From contig JAVBTX010000026.1 of assembly GCA_031555935.1 (NCBI GenBank), positions 1 through 64,000 of the forward strand: a stretch of 64,000 bases of DNA, given 5' to 3'. Below are positions 16,019 to 24,885 of this stretch, piece by piece (position 1 is the stretch's first letter; the number at the start of each line of letters is the position of its first letter). Position numbers and translations under genes: made by a program. The notes under the pieces are model-generated. The model was not told the origin of the DNA, did not search any database, and saw nothing but the letters and a program-made list of their open reading frames with translations. The stretch is from Roseburia_C sp031555935. GTDB taxonomy: Bacteria; Bacillota; Clostridia; Lachnospirales; Lachnospiraceae.

Positions 16019-18610
16019 ATGAAAGGGACGCGTTTTACTTGGATGACAGCAGGAACAATGCTGGCATGCATTTTATCAATGATATTTGCAGCATTTACGA
16101 TTGTTTCGACTTCTAAGCTGGCCGAGCAGACGAGCATGGTATATGAGCATCCGTATCAAGTCAGGACAGCAACGGAGGCAATGAGAACGCGTCTGAGTGA
16201 GATGGAGCTATATTTGCCGACCTTACTCATTTCTGACGAAGAGCATGCGGAAGAAATAAAAAAGTTGCTACGAGAAAGGGATGAGCGTCAGGATGCATCC
16301 CTGGCAATTATTGAAGAATGTTATCTTGGACCAGAAGAGGACGTGATGGATTTGAAGCAGGCCTTAGCTAAGGTTCGGGCCGCCAGAATCGAGGCAGCCG
16401 AGCATTTTACGGGCACCGGTGACTCATCAGAGATTCTTGATTATCTGGATGAATATGTCAATCCATATGGCTTAGCCGTAGATGAAGTGCTGGCACGAAT
16501 CGCATTCTATGCAGATTACCGTATCGGCATATATATGGAGAATACGATTCAAATTAAAAATTTAGGTGTGATTGGTTCGCTGACGCTGGGTGTAGTAATG
16601 ATTATTATGCTAATCCTTACCAACATGAGTGAAGCCCGGAAGAATCGGGAAATTGCATATCGGGAGCAGTTGTTTGATTTGCTTTCCAGTAATATTGAGG
16701 ATACTTTTTTCATATATGACTGTGTCGCTTCAAAAATGGAATATGTCAGTAAAAATAGTGAACGGGTAATCGGAATGCGTGGGGAGGTATTTTTGAAAGA
16801 CGCATTGGCGTTGCGCGAAAATATATCTGAGGACACGAGAGAGGTATTTGATGAATTTTTCCGTAATAAGCCAATTCCGAATAATGCGCAGTGTGAGTTT
16901 AATTATGTGAAAGACGGAATTGTACGGAATATGCAGTTACAGATGTATGCTGTATATTCAGGGAAAAGATTGCAACGGTATATTGCGGTACTAACAGATT
17001 TGACGAGAATTATGGAACATCAGAATATTTTAAATGATGCCTTACTGAGTGCCCAGAAAGCAAATATGGCCAAGCGAGAGTTTCTCAGTCGGATGTCACA
17101 TGAGATTCGTACGCCGATGAATACAATTATTGGTATGACAGCGATTGCTATGCGGCATATGGATGACATCAGCTATATTGAGAACTGCCTGACGAAAATC
17201 ACCTACTCTTCAGGACATTTATTATCACTTATTAATGATATTCTTGATATGTCCAAGATTGAAGATAATAAGCTGACCATTAATCATGAAATCTTTGACG
17301 TCCAAAGACAACTGGAATCAATTTCGGCAGTGGTATATCCGCAGACAGTTGAGCGGAAGCAGAACTTTGAGGTAGTGATTAACAGTCTTGTTGAGGAACG
17401 GCTGATTGGTGATGCTTTGCGGGTAAATCAAATTTTATTTAACCTACTATCAAATGCGGTAAAGTTTACGCCGGCGGGGGGTAATATTCGCTTGGAGATA
17501 ACGAAGGTAAGAGAAAAGAAGAACCATGTTTTCTTACGTTTTGTGGTACGGGATAGTGGAATAGGAATGAGTGAAGAATATTTAGAGCGGATTTATACGC
17601 CGTTTGAACAAGCGGATGTATCAATTGCACAAAAATACGGCGGCTCTGGGCTGGGAATGTCAATTAGCAAAAACTTAATTTCACTTTTAAATGGAACAAT
17701 TACAGTTCAGAGTAAAGAGGGCGAAGGAACCACATTTACAGTGGAAATACCATTTGAGAAGACTGAGCAGCAGGCCCAAGTAAATCAAGAAGAGTTTGAT
17801 AATATGAAAGTGCTGGTGGTGGATGATGATGAAAGCACTTGTGAGCATGCAGCGTTGTTGTTAGATAGCCTTGGTGTGAAGTCAAGCTGGGTAAATAATG
17901 GTCGGGAAGCCGTTGAAATTGTTGTGAAGGCGCATGAGGTTGGTGAAGACTATGACGTCTGCTTTATTGACTGGTGCATGCCGGACATGGATGGCGTTGA
18001 AACGGCGAGAAATATCCGTAAGCATATTGGCCCGGAAGCACTGATTATCATCATCAGCGCGTATGATTGGAGTGTCATTGAAGCAAAAGCGCGAGAAGCC
18101 GGTGTCAATGCCTTTATTTCCAAGCCAATGTTTGCATCATCCATTTATAATGTTTTAAATTCGATGATAAGACCAAAGGGAATGCCGCTCGATGGTAAGC
18201 AGAGCCAAGATGTACAGTACGATTTTAAGGGCCGGAAGGTACTGTTGGCAGAGGATAATTTAATCAATCAGGAGGTTGTTGTAGAGCTTTTAAAGGATAT
18301 CGGCATTGTTGTAGAATGTGCGGATAATGGCAAATTGGCGCTTGATATGTATGAGCAGTCAGAACCAGATGAATATGCTCTCATCCTAATGGATGTGCAG
18401 ATGCCAATTATGAATGGTTATGAGACGACAAGAGCGATTCGGAAATCAAATCATTTACAAGCGAAGAGTGTACCAATTCTGGCAATGACAGCGAATGCCT
18501 TTAATGAAGATGTAGCTGCGGCAAAAGAATCGGGAATGAATGGGCATCTATCGAAGCCGATTGATGTGAATATACTCTATGAAACATTAGCATCGTATTT
18601 ACGGAAATAA
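16019..18610 (+). CDS. Membrane hybrid histidine kinase with two receiver domains
   Basis: The 863-residue protein has two membrane segments (about residues 10-32 and 183-203) bracketing a helical extracytoplasmic sensor. A PAS-like region (about 215-335) and a HisKA box (MSHEIRTPMN, phospho-acceptor His near 363) follow. A HATPase domain contains GSGLGMSISKNL. Two REC domains complete it; the phospho-acceptor Asp lies in FIDWCMPDMDG for the first (near 650) and LILMDVQMPIMNGYE for the second (near 790). There is no HPt or output domain, so the signal must leave through another protein or through the REC domains. The ATG at 16019 follows aggagga. It is separated from the yhaN-like gene by 48 bases and ends at a strong bidirectional terminator. 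Confidence 0.88.
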   Translation: MKGTRFTWMTAGTMLACILSMIFAAFTIVSTSKLAEQTSMVYEHPYQVRTATEAMRTRLSEMELYLPTLLISDEEHAEEIKKLLRERDERQDASLAIIEECYLGPEEDVMDLKQALAKVRAARIEAAEHFTGTGDSSEILDYLDEYVNPYGLAVDEVLARIAFYADYRIGIYMENTIQIKNLGVIGSLTLGVVMIIMLILTNMSEARKNREIAYREQLFDLLSSNIEDTFFIYDCVASKMEYVSKNSERVIGMRGEVFLKDALALRENISEDTREVFDEFFRNKPIPNNAQCEFNYVKDGIVRNMQLQMYAVYSGKRLQRYIAVLTDLTRIMEHQNILNDALLSAQKANMAKREFLSRMSHEIRTPMNTIIGMTAIAMRHMDDISYIENCLTKITYSSGHLLSLINDILDMSKIEDNKLTINHEIFDVQRQLESISAVVYPQTVERKQNFEVVINSLVEERLIGDALRVNQILFNLLSNAVKFTPAGGNIRLEITKVREKKNHVFLRFVVRDSGIGMSEEYLERIYTPFEQADVSIAQKYGGSGLGMSISKNLISLLNGTITVQSKEGEGTTFTVEIPFEKTEQQAQVNQEEFDNMKVLVVDDDESTCEHAALLLDSLGVKSSWVNNGREAVEIVVKAHEVGEDYDVCFIDWCMPDMDGVETARNIRKHIGPEALIIIISAYDWSVIEAKAREAGVNAFISKPMFASSIYNVLNSMIRPKGMPLDGKQSQDVQYDFKGRKVLLAEDNLINQEVVVELLKDIGIVVECADNGKLALDMYEQSEPDEYALILMDVQMPIMNGYETTRAIRKSNHLQAKSVPILAMTANAFNEDVAAAKESGMNGHLSKPIDVNILYETLASYLRK

Positions 18611-18619
18611 TATTATATT

Positions 18620-18669
18620 AGGGTGTATCAAAAGCATTGCTAAATGATAGCAGGCTTTTGATACACCCT
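18620..18669. terminator. Bidirectional terminator between convergent genes
   Basis: A perfect 16-bp stem (18620-18635 with 18654-18669, beginning agggtgtatcaaaagc) with an 18-base loop lies between the kinase gene (plus) and the glutamate-synthase-like gene (minus). T-rich flanks are short on both sides. Confidence 0.75.
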
Positions 18670-18683
18670 GTTTCGTTCAAAAA

Positions 18684-20135
18684 TCAGGCATGAGGAATAT
18701 TAGTATACTCTGAAATTTCCCGGTCAATCGTAACCAAATCAGCAACCGATAAATCATGAATGTTCTTGTGACCAGTAATGCGGGCAAAGGTCCGAAGCTC
18801 AGCAAAGGAAACATTTAAGAAGTTGGCAACGCGCTTGGCGGCAGCATCAACTTTCAGGCGTTCCCGCAGCTCAGGATTTTGCGTGGCAATTCCCACCGGA
18901 CAGTTACCAGAACCACAGATGCGGTATTGCTGGCAAGCCGCAGCAATTAAAGCAGAGGATGCAATCGCAATCGCATCGGCGCCCATCGCAATCGCTTTGG
19001 CAAAGTCGGCAGAGACTCGCAGTCCCCCGGTAATCACGAGTGAGATGTCAGAGTGTAACGCATCCAAATATTTTTTGGCCCGGTATAGGGCATAGATGGT
19101 TGGAACACTGGTTGACTCCCGCAGCAGATAAGGGCTTGAGCCGGTTGCTCCACCACGACCATCAATGGTAATAAAATCAGGTTCCGCATAAACACAAAAC
19201 TCAAGATCGCGTTCAAGGCGTCCGGCCGCAATTTTGATTCCGATGGGCCGGCCATCAGAACGATACCGAAGCATTGAGACCATTTCTTTTAAATCCTCTT
19301 TGGAACGAAGCTCCGGGAATTTGCTTGGACTTTGAACATCCTCACCAACTTGTTTGCCGCGCAGGGCAGCAATTTCTGGCGTTACCTTTTCACCCGGCAG
19401 ATGTCCGCCCATTCCCGGTTTTGTACCCTGACCAATTTTAATCTCAATTGCATCAGCATTTCTTAGATTTTCATCAGTTACACTATATTTATTCGGAACA
19501 TATTCAAAAATATATTTATAGGAGGCAGCCCGTTCTTCCGGCAAAATGCCGCCTTCACCACTACACATGGCGGTCTTAGCCATTGCACTGCCCATCGCAA
19601 GGGCGGTTTTAATCTCCTTCGAAAGAGCACCAAATGACATGTGGGAGATATAGACCGGTCCGTCTATCAGCATTGGCTTTTTCGCATGTTTTCCAATAAT
19701 CGTTGTGGTATTTACATATTCGTGTTCATCAAGCGGCGGCGGATTCAACTGAGCACCAAGCAACAGAATATCATCCCAAGATGGCATCGCCATCTGTGTA
19801 CCCATTGCGGCACTTAAAGACTTGCCGGTTACGGCCATATCATGAATCTCGGCCATGTAACGAGAACTGCTATCCTGACGGATAAAACGCTGGTCATACG
19901 ATAAATCCACTTCTTCGGCTTCATCAGGCTCAGATTCTTCAGCTGAATCGGATGTCACCGCGCGCTCCGTTTTGGCAGCTTGCGCTTCATCATGCTCATC
20001 CTCACGCTCTGACAGTGGTTTAAATCTACTAGAATCCTGCTTACAGACAGGACAGGTGTCTAACTCGGAGAAGGGAATCCCTTCTTTTGCTTCATCATAA
20101 ACAAATCCACAGACACTGCACTTATAACTTGCCAT
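18684..20135 (-). CDS. Rubredoxin / glutamate synthase large-subunit-like fusion protein
   Basis: The first about 43 residues of this 483-residue protein are a rubredoxin domain with two CxxC pairs (CSVCG and CPVCK). An acidic linker (about 45-80) follows. The rest is the FMN-binding domain of glutamate synthase, with GRGGATGSSP and LVITGGLRVSADFAKAIAMGAD. The CX5CX4C cluster motif near GNCPVGIATQ would bind a 3Fe-4S centre. The glutaminase (GATase) domain of true GltB is absent. This domain set is known from archaeal-type and anaerobic-bacterial stand-alone enzymes. The rubredoxin part probably delivers electrons to the FMN/Fe-S core, but whether glutamate is really the product is not shown. 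The RBS is aaaggaggtttt. It stands alone. Confidence 0.88.
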   Translation of the reverse strand: MASYKCSVCGFVYDEAKEGIPFSELDTCPVCKQDSSRFKPLSEREDEHDEAQAAKTERAVTSDSAEESEPDEAEEVDLSYDQRFIRQDSSSRYMAEIHDMAVTGKSLSAAMGTQMAMPSWDDILLLGAQLNPPPLDEHEYVNTTTIIGKHAKKPMLIDGPVYISHMSFGALSKEIKTALAMGSAMAKTAMCSGEGGILPEERAASYKYIFEYVPNKYSVTDENLRNADAIEIKIGQGTKPGMGGHLPGEKVTPEIAALRGKQVGEDVQSPSKFPELRSKEDLKEMVSMLRYRSDGRPIGIKIAAGRLERDLEFCVYAEPDFITIDGRGGATGSSPYLLRESTSVPTIYALYRAKKYLDALHSDISLVITGGLRVSADFAKAIAMGADAIAIASSALIAAACQQYRICGSGNCPVGIATQNPELRERLKVDAAAKRVANFLNVSFAELRTFARITGHKNIHDLSVADLVTIDREISEYTNIPHA

Positions 20136-20210
20136 GTAAAACCTCCTTTGATATCAGTAATAATTCCTATTTTTATTATAACAAGGTTAACCACAAAAGT
20201 CACGTAAAAA

Positions 20211-21416
20211 TTACTGAAATTGTTTGCGATATTCTAGCGGGGTCATCTGAATCAGCTTTTTAAAAACATTTTGAAAATGGCTTTGCGACGAAAAAGCCAG
20301 ATGCATTCCGATATCGGCAATGCTTTTATTGGAATGTTGTAACAGTTGTTTGGCTTCCAGAATTTTCTGTTCCAAAATAAAATCCGTCAGTGTTTTACCG
20401 GTCTGCTCATGGAATTGACTGCTTAAATAAGAACGTGATATCCCGAAGGCCTCAGCCATGTCATTGACGCGAATGCGCTCAAACAAATGCTTTCGGACAT
20501 AAAAGGAACAGTCCTCAAACAGCTTAGAGTCCTTGGCATTCCCATAATTTAAGCTGCGAACGCGTTCGGCGAAATCCAGAGTCATTTCTTGAATTAGTGT
20601 TTGAATAGCAGTTGGTTCGCGAATCACTTCACATTTCTGAATATATAAATCAGACAGATTAAATGCTGATTGGGGGTCTAGGCCACCATCAATGGAAGCT
20701 CTTGACATGGTTGTGGCAGAGCAGATAAACATATTCTTTGTTTGGCGCAAGACATCGCTGGCCATTTTTCCGGCCTGGACATTTGGCAGTGCATCAAAAA
20801 GTTCGCGGATTTTCTCGACCTGACCATTTTTGATATAGGAATTAGCCAATCGTTCAAAACGATAGCTCGTGATAACAATATTTGCAAGCGAATCATCTTC
20901 ATAGGTGTTGAAAACCGCCTGTGTATGCTCACGGGCAATTGGGTTATGTTTATCAACGCTGGTGGTAGAAATATAGACATTTTCGACATCAAAGGATTTC
21001 TTTTCCCAGGCCGTAATGCAAAAAGAAAGTATCCATGCCAAGCGTTGGGCGGTTATTTCGGGTGAGCAGCATAAGCTGCAGAGATAATCGTGCTTTTGGT
21101 CTTCGGGAATACCAAGTAGAAATAGTAAGGAGGCAAATTCCTGCGGGTTTTCGCTAAGAACTGCGGTTGGGCCAATAATGACCAAATGATTCCCTTTCAT
21201 ATGGGCATATCCGTAGTGTTGAAACAGATTATTGGTAATAATACCGGCTCGATGCGGGGAGGATAGAATTTTATCAAGCTCGACAGTGGCTGGGTCGGGA
21301 GTTACATGAGCAGGCGAGTAGTAATAAATCATTTTTTCTTTTTGGTAAAGCCGAACACTCAGTCCGGTTGTTTTTGAAAAGCTTTTTGACAAATATTTAA
21401 AATAATTAGTTGGCAT
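20211..21416 (-). CDS. AraC-family transcriptional regulator
   Basis: The last about 95 of 401 residues form the double helix-turn-helix of AraC regulators (ISRSYLSSQFHEQTGKTLTD, then NKSIADIGMHLAFSSQSHFQ). The N-terminal 280 residues are an uncharacterised sensor part without an obvious cupin signature. The gene is divergent from the esterase-transporter-GH3 operon at 21528, with 111 bases between the starts, so it probably controls that operon and responds to a sugar taken up by it. The RBS on the minus strand is aaaggggtg. Confidence 0.85.
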   Translation of the reverse strand: MPTNYFKYLSKSFSKTTGLSVRLYQKEKMIYYYSPAHVTPDPATVELDKILSSPHRAGIITNNLFQHYGYAHMKGNHLVIIGPTAVLSENPQEFASLLFLLGIPEDQKHDYLCSLCCSPEITAQRLAWILSFCITAWEKKSFDVENVYISTTSVDKHNPIAREHTQAVFNTYEDDSLANIVITSYRFERLANSYIKNGQVEKIRELFDALPNVQAGKMASDVLRQTKNMFICSATTMSRASIDGGLDPQSAFNLSDLYIQKCEVIREPTAIQTLIQEMTLDFAERVRSLNYGNAKDSKLFEDCSFYVRKHLFERIRVNDMAEAFGISRSYLSSQFHEQTGKTLTDFILEQKILEAKQLLQHSNKSIADIGMHLAFSSQSHFQNVFKKLIQMTPLEYRKQFQ

Positions 21417-21496
21417 TTTATCACCCCTTTACACAATTTTACAAAAAACAAAACCAAAATGCAATACTCATTATACAAAATGCTATATTCTGAATG

Positions 21497-21502
21497 TATA
21501 AT
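21497..21502 (+). promoter_or_regulatory. Candidate -10 box of the esterase operon
   Basis: A perfect TATAAT lies 26 bases before the chosen start codon. No good -35 box is present at 17 bases, as expected for an AraC-activated promoter. Confidence 0.4.
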
Positions 21503-21527
21503 CAATAAAAATATGGGAGGAATGACA

Positions 21528-22652
21528 ATGGGAAGAAGGTATACAAGTGAAGTATTAGATGCATTGCAGAAGAATGCCAGGATGGTAACCTACGAGGGAA
21601 TGGACATTCTCTTGAAGCCAATACCAGAAGGTGGCGAGGATGGCGATATGGACCCGCGGGTTTATAAGTCGATGAAACGAATGCCGTTGTTAATGAAATT
21701 TATGCCAAAGCCAAAGAAAGAGCAAAGCATTTTAGAAAAAATAATGCCGATGCGTAACATGTTCAATACCTACAAGGGCGAACACATTGTCAATGAAGGT
21801 GTTGTAACAGAGTGGATTAGAGTAAAAAGTGCAGATGATTATGAAGTGCCGGTCCGTATCTACAAACGAGACAATGCGGGGGTAAATCTTCCCGTGTTTG
21901 TCTATTATCATGGTGGCGGGTTCTTTGGCGGAAGTGCTGACATTGTGGAGCAGATGTGTAAGCTGCTGGTGCAGAATCTTGACTGTCTGGTCTTTAATGT
22001 GGAGTATCGCTTATGCCCGGAGAATCATTATCCACAGCCATTGGATGACTGTTTTTATGCAACTCGTTATGCGTATGAGCATGCGCATGAATATGGTGGT
22101 GATAAGACAAAGTTTGCAGTTTCAGGCGATTCTGCGGGTGGTAATTTAGCGGCAGCAGTGACCCTGCGTGACCGTGAAGAAGGCACCAAAATGGTGAAGG
22201 CAAGAGTGCTGTACTATCCGGCAGTCAATGTTTCGGGAAACAAAACAGAGTTTTATCATGGTGTTGATTTGTCCAAGTATCATCGCAGTAAGAAGAGTGG
22301 AAAAATACTCGATGCGATGTTGAATATGATGGGTGCTGGTGGCGACCCGGCGTCTAATATGCTTGAGGATGTATATTTGCAGGGGCATTTAGAACCTGAG
22401 CATATCTATGCATCACCACTGCTAGATGACCAGCATGACATACCACCAACCTTATTGATGTTTGGCGAACATGATTTCTTGGTATTTGAAGATTTTGCCT
22501 ATGCCAAAACGTTAAAAGCGGCTGGTCGTCAAATCAAAACAATTGTTTATCGGGGTATCAGTCACGGCTTTGGGGACCAAATTGGGGTTAGTCCACAAGC
22601 GGAGGACAGTATCATAGAAGTAGCAAACTATTTAAAAGAAATCTTTAAGTAA
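21528..22652 (+). CDS. Alpha/beta hydrolase, hormone-sensitive-lipase-type esterase
   Basis: The 374-residue protein has the oxyanion motif HGGGF near residue 125, the nucleophile elbow GDSAGG near 195, a later Asp in GEHDF and a catalytic His in ISHGFG. All are characteristic of HSL-family carboxylesterases. The ATG at 21528 has a gggagg RBS seven bases upstream; the upstream ATG at 21459 precedes the -10 box and is unlikely. Being first in an operon with a sugar transporter and a GH3 enzyme, it may remove acyl groups from oligosaccharides, but it could also act on unrelated small esters. Confidence 0.85.
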   Translation: MGRRYTSEVLDALQKNARMVTYEGMDILLKPIPEGGEDGDMDPRVYKSMKRMPLLMKFMPKPKKEQSILEKIMPMRNMFNTYKGEHIVNEGVVTEWIRVKSADDYEVPVRIYKRDNAGVNLPVFVYYHGGGFFGGSADIVEQMCKLLVQNLDCLVFNVEYRLCPENHYPQPLDDCFYATRYAYEHAHEYGGDKTKFAVSGDSAGGNLAAAVTLRDREEGTKMVKARVLYYPAVNVSGNKTEFYHGVDLSKYHRSKKSGKILDAMLNMMGAGGDPASNMLEDVYLQGHLEPEHIYASPLLDDQHDIPPTLLMFGEHDFLVFEDFAYAKTLKAAGRQIKTIVYRGISHGFGDQIGVSPQAEDSIIEVANYLKEIFK

Positions 22653-22688
22653 AACAAATCTTTATGTAAAACAAAGGAGGAAAATGGT

Positions 22689-24038
22689 ATGGAGGGGAAA
22701 GAAAAAATAAGCTTTCGCGAGAAATTTTTCTACGGCGGCGGAGACTTGGCAAGTAACTTGGTATTGGTTTTGACATCTACGTATGTAACCTTTTTTTACA
22801 CCGATGCATTGGGGCTAAATGCAGCAGTGATTGGTATGATTATGTTGGTGTCACGTTGTCTGGATGGATTTACGGATATTGCGATGGGCTTTATCGTTGA
22901 TAAGACAAAGTCCAAACATGGCAAGGCCAGACCTTGGATGCTGTGGCTGGGAGCACCAATTGGAATTGCTACGGTGCTCGTATTTCTCGTTCCGAGTGTC
23001 GGCACACTAGGCCAGTACATTTATGTGGCAATCACCTATAATCTGGTAACAACTTTTTTGTATACGGCAATCAATATTCCATATGGTGCATTGACAGCCA
23101 GAATGTCCCGTGAACAGGACCAGCGTTCGATGATTAATATTTTCCGCATGTTTTTAGCTCAGGTAGGTTCGTTGGTAATTAATGCGCTGACCCTTCCGTT
23201 TGTAAAAGCAATGGGTGGCGAATCTGGAACCAGCAGCCAGCAGGCATGGGTTATCGTATCGTTAATTTATGGTTTTATTGCTTTTGCATTGTTTATGCTT
23301 TGCTTTGCAAACACCAAAGAGCGTGTTGATGTACCGGTTGAGAAGATTTCGTTTGGCAAGAGCTTTAAGTTTTGCTTTAAAAACGACCAGTGGGTATTGC
23401 TCGTGATTATCTGGGTGGTGATGGTACTTGGCATGGCAATGGGTGGAGCCGTTGGTACTTATTATGCAAAATATTGCCTGGGTGATGAGGTTTATGTTGG
23501 TTATTTGATGGCAGTTCAGACATTGACCGTACTTGTCTGTATGATGTTTATGCAAATACTAATCCAAAAAATGGGAAAACGCAATGTAGCCCTGATTGGT
23601 GCAGTCATTTCGTTAGCCGGACAGCTTTTGATGCTCGTGAATCCGACAATGCTTAGCTGGTTGATGATTTGCTCGGTTGTAAAAGGAATTGGTATGTCAA
23701 GCTGTATGGCGACGATGTTTGCAATGGTAGCAGATACGATTGAGTATGGCCAATGGAAGACCGGAACCCGTGTCGAGGGTATGTTATATTCGACAACAAC
23801 CTTTGGTGCTAAAATCGGTGGTGGTGTTGGTGGCGCAGTTGCAATGGCAGTGCTCGGTGCAGCCCAGTATGACGGTGAGTTAGCAGTCCAAGGTGCCGAG
23901 GCGATGAATGCGATTAAAACATTATATCTGTATGTACCAATTCCATTTTTAATTATTACGCCGATTGTTTATTTGTTCTATAAACTAGATAAAATTTATC
24001 CTCAGGTCATGGAAGATTTGAAAAAAGGAGAAAAATAA
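22689..24038 (+). CDS. GPH/MelB-type sugar:cation symporter (MFS)
   Basis: This 449-residue protein has twelve predicted membrane helices. It shows the GPH family pattern: an N-terminal FYGGGDLASNLV motif, DGFTDIAMGFIVDKTKSKHGKARPW after helix 2, and an ADTIEYGQWKTGTRVEG motif near residue 350. Such carriers import glycosides, pentosides or hexuronides with Na+ or H+. The RBS aaaggagg is nine bases before the ATG. The stop overlaps the ATG of the next gene (TAATG), so the two are translationally coupled. Confidence 0.87.
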   Translation: MEGKEKISFREKFFYGGGDLASNLVLVLTSTYVTFFYTDALGLNAAVIGMIMLVSRCLDGFTDIAMGFIVDKTKSKHGKARPWMLWLGAPIGIATVLVFLVPSVGTLGQYIYVAITYNLVTTFLYTAINIPYGALTARMSREQDQRSMINIFRMFLAQVGSLVINALTLPFVKAMGGESGTSSQQAWVIVSLIYGFIAFALFMLCFANTKERVDVPVEKISFGKSFKFCFKNDQWVLLVIIWVVMVLGMAMGGAVGTYYAKYCLGDEVYVGYLMAVQTLTVLVCMMFMQILIQKMGKRNVALIGAVISLAGQLLMLVNPTMLSWLMICSVVKGIGMSSCMATMFAMVADTIEYGQWKTGTRVEGMLYSTTTFGAKIGGGVGGAVAMAVLGAAQYDGELAVQGAEAMNAIKTLYLYVPIPFLIITPIVYLFYKLDKIYPQVMEDLKKGEK

Positions 24039-24880
24039 TGAGAAAACAGGAAAAGATATCCGTCGCAATCATCGGGATATTGCTGTTATCAATCTTTACG
24101 TTTACTGACCTGCAAATATCCCAGACACTATTTACAAAAAATATCTATGGACGCATTTTTGAAGTAGTTGGAGAGTTGCCGTTTGCCTTTTTGGCGGTGT
24201 TCTCATTGGCATTGTTATTCCGTTTTCGCAGCCGGAAAAATATGCTTGTCAATCTTTTGACCGGATTTTTGAGTATTGTCTTTGCAGCTCTATTTGCACT
24301 AATGGGCGGTTTTATGTCATGGAACTATCTGCATGAAAATGTCGAGGGTGCGCCACAATTTTTGGCCATTATATTTACTGTTATCATTCTTATGGGCGCA
24401 TTTTTGTTAACCCGATTCGTACCGCAGGAGAAAGGACGGCAGGCAGTTACCGCGGCCATTATCGGGGTGATTTACTTTATTGCAGTGATTGTTGTGATGA
24501 ACGTCCTAAAAGGTGCGTGGGGACGAATGCGGATTCGCGAAATGACAGACCCGCTGACGGAATTTACCCGTTGGTATGTGATTAATCAAAGAGGTGGATT
24601 TAATAATATATATGCCTCTTTCCCATCCGGTCATTCGATGAACGCGGCGGGGACCATTTTATTAGGTCTGTTCCCGTATTTTATCAAAGGACTTGAGGGA
24701 AAAGAAAAGTTGATGAAGACCGTTGCATACTCATGGATGGTGCTATGTGGAGCCAGCCGGGTTGTAATGGGGGCACACTTTGCCAGCGATGTAACCGCGG
24801 GAATCCTGCTGTCACTGTTCCTATTTGAAGTGATTTGCACAATTGCCTGCAAAATCAGAAAAATAAAATTGCCGGAGTGA
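24038..24880 (+). CDS. PAP2-family membrane phosphatase
   Basis: The 280-residue protein has about six membrane helices and the PAP2 acid phosphatase signature: a KGAWGRMR segment, PSGH (in YASFPSGHSMNA) and SRVVMGAHFASD near the end. Family members dephosphorylate lipid phosphates such as undecaprenyl pyrophosphate or phosphatidic acid. Its place inside a sugar-uptake operon, coupled to transporter and GH3 genes, is unusual; it may recycle a lipid carrier or act on a phosphorylated glycan. Confidence 0.85.
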   Translation: MRKQEKISVAIIGILLLSIFTFTDLQISQTLFTKNIYGRIFEVVGELPFAFLAVFSLALLFRFRSRKNMLVNLLTGFLSIVFAALFALMGGFMSWNYLHENVEGAPQFLAIIFTVIILMGAFLLTRFVPQEKGRQAVTAAIIGVIYFIAVIVVMNVLKGAWGRMRIREMTDPLTEFTRWYVINQRGGFNNIYASFPSGHSMNAAGTILLGLFPYFIKGLEGKEKLMKTVAYSWMVLCGASRVVMGAHFASDVTAGILLSLFLFEVICTIACKIRKIKLPE

Positions 24881-24885
24881 TGATT

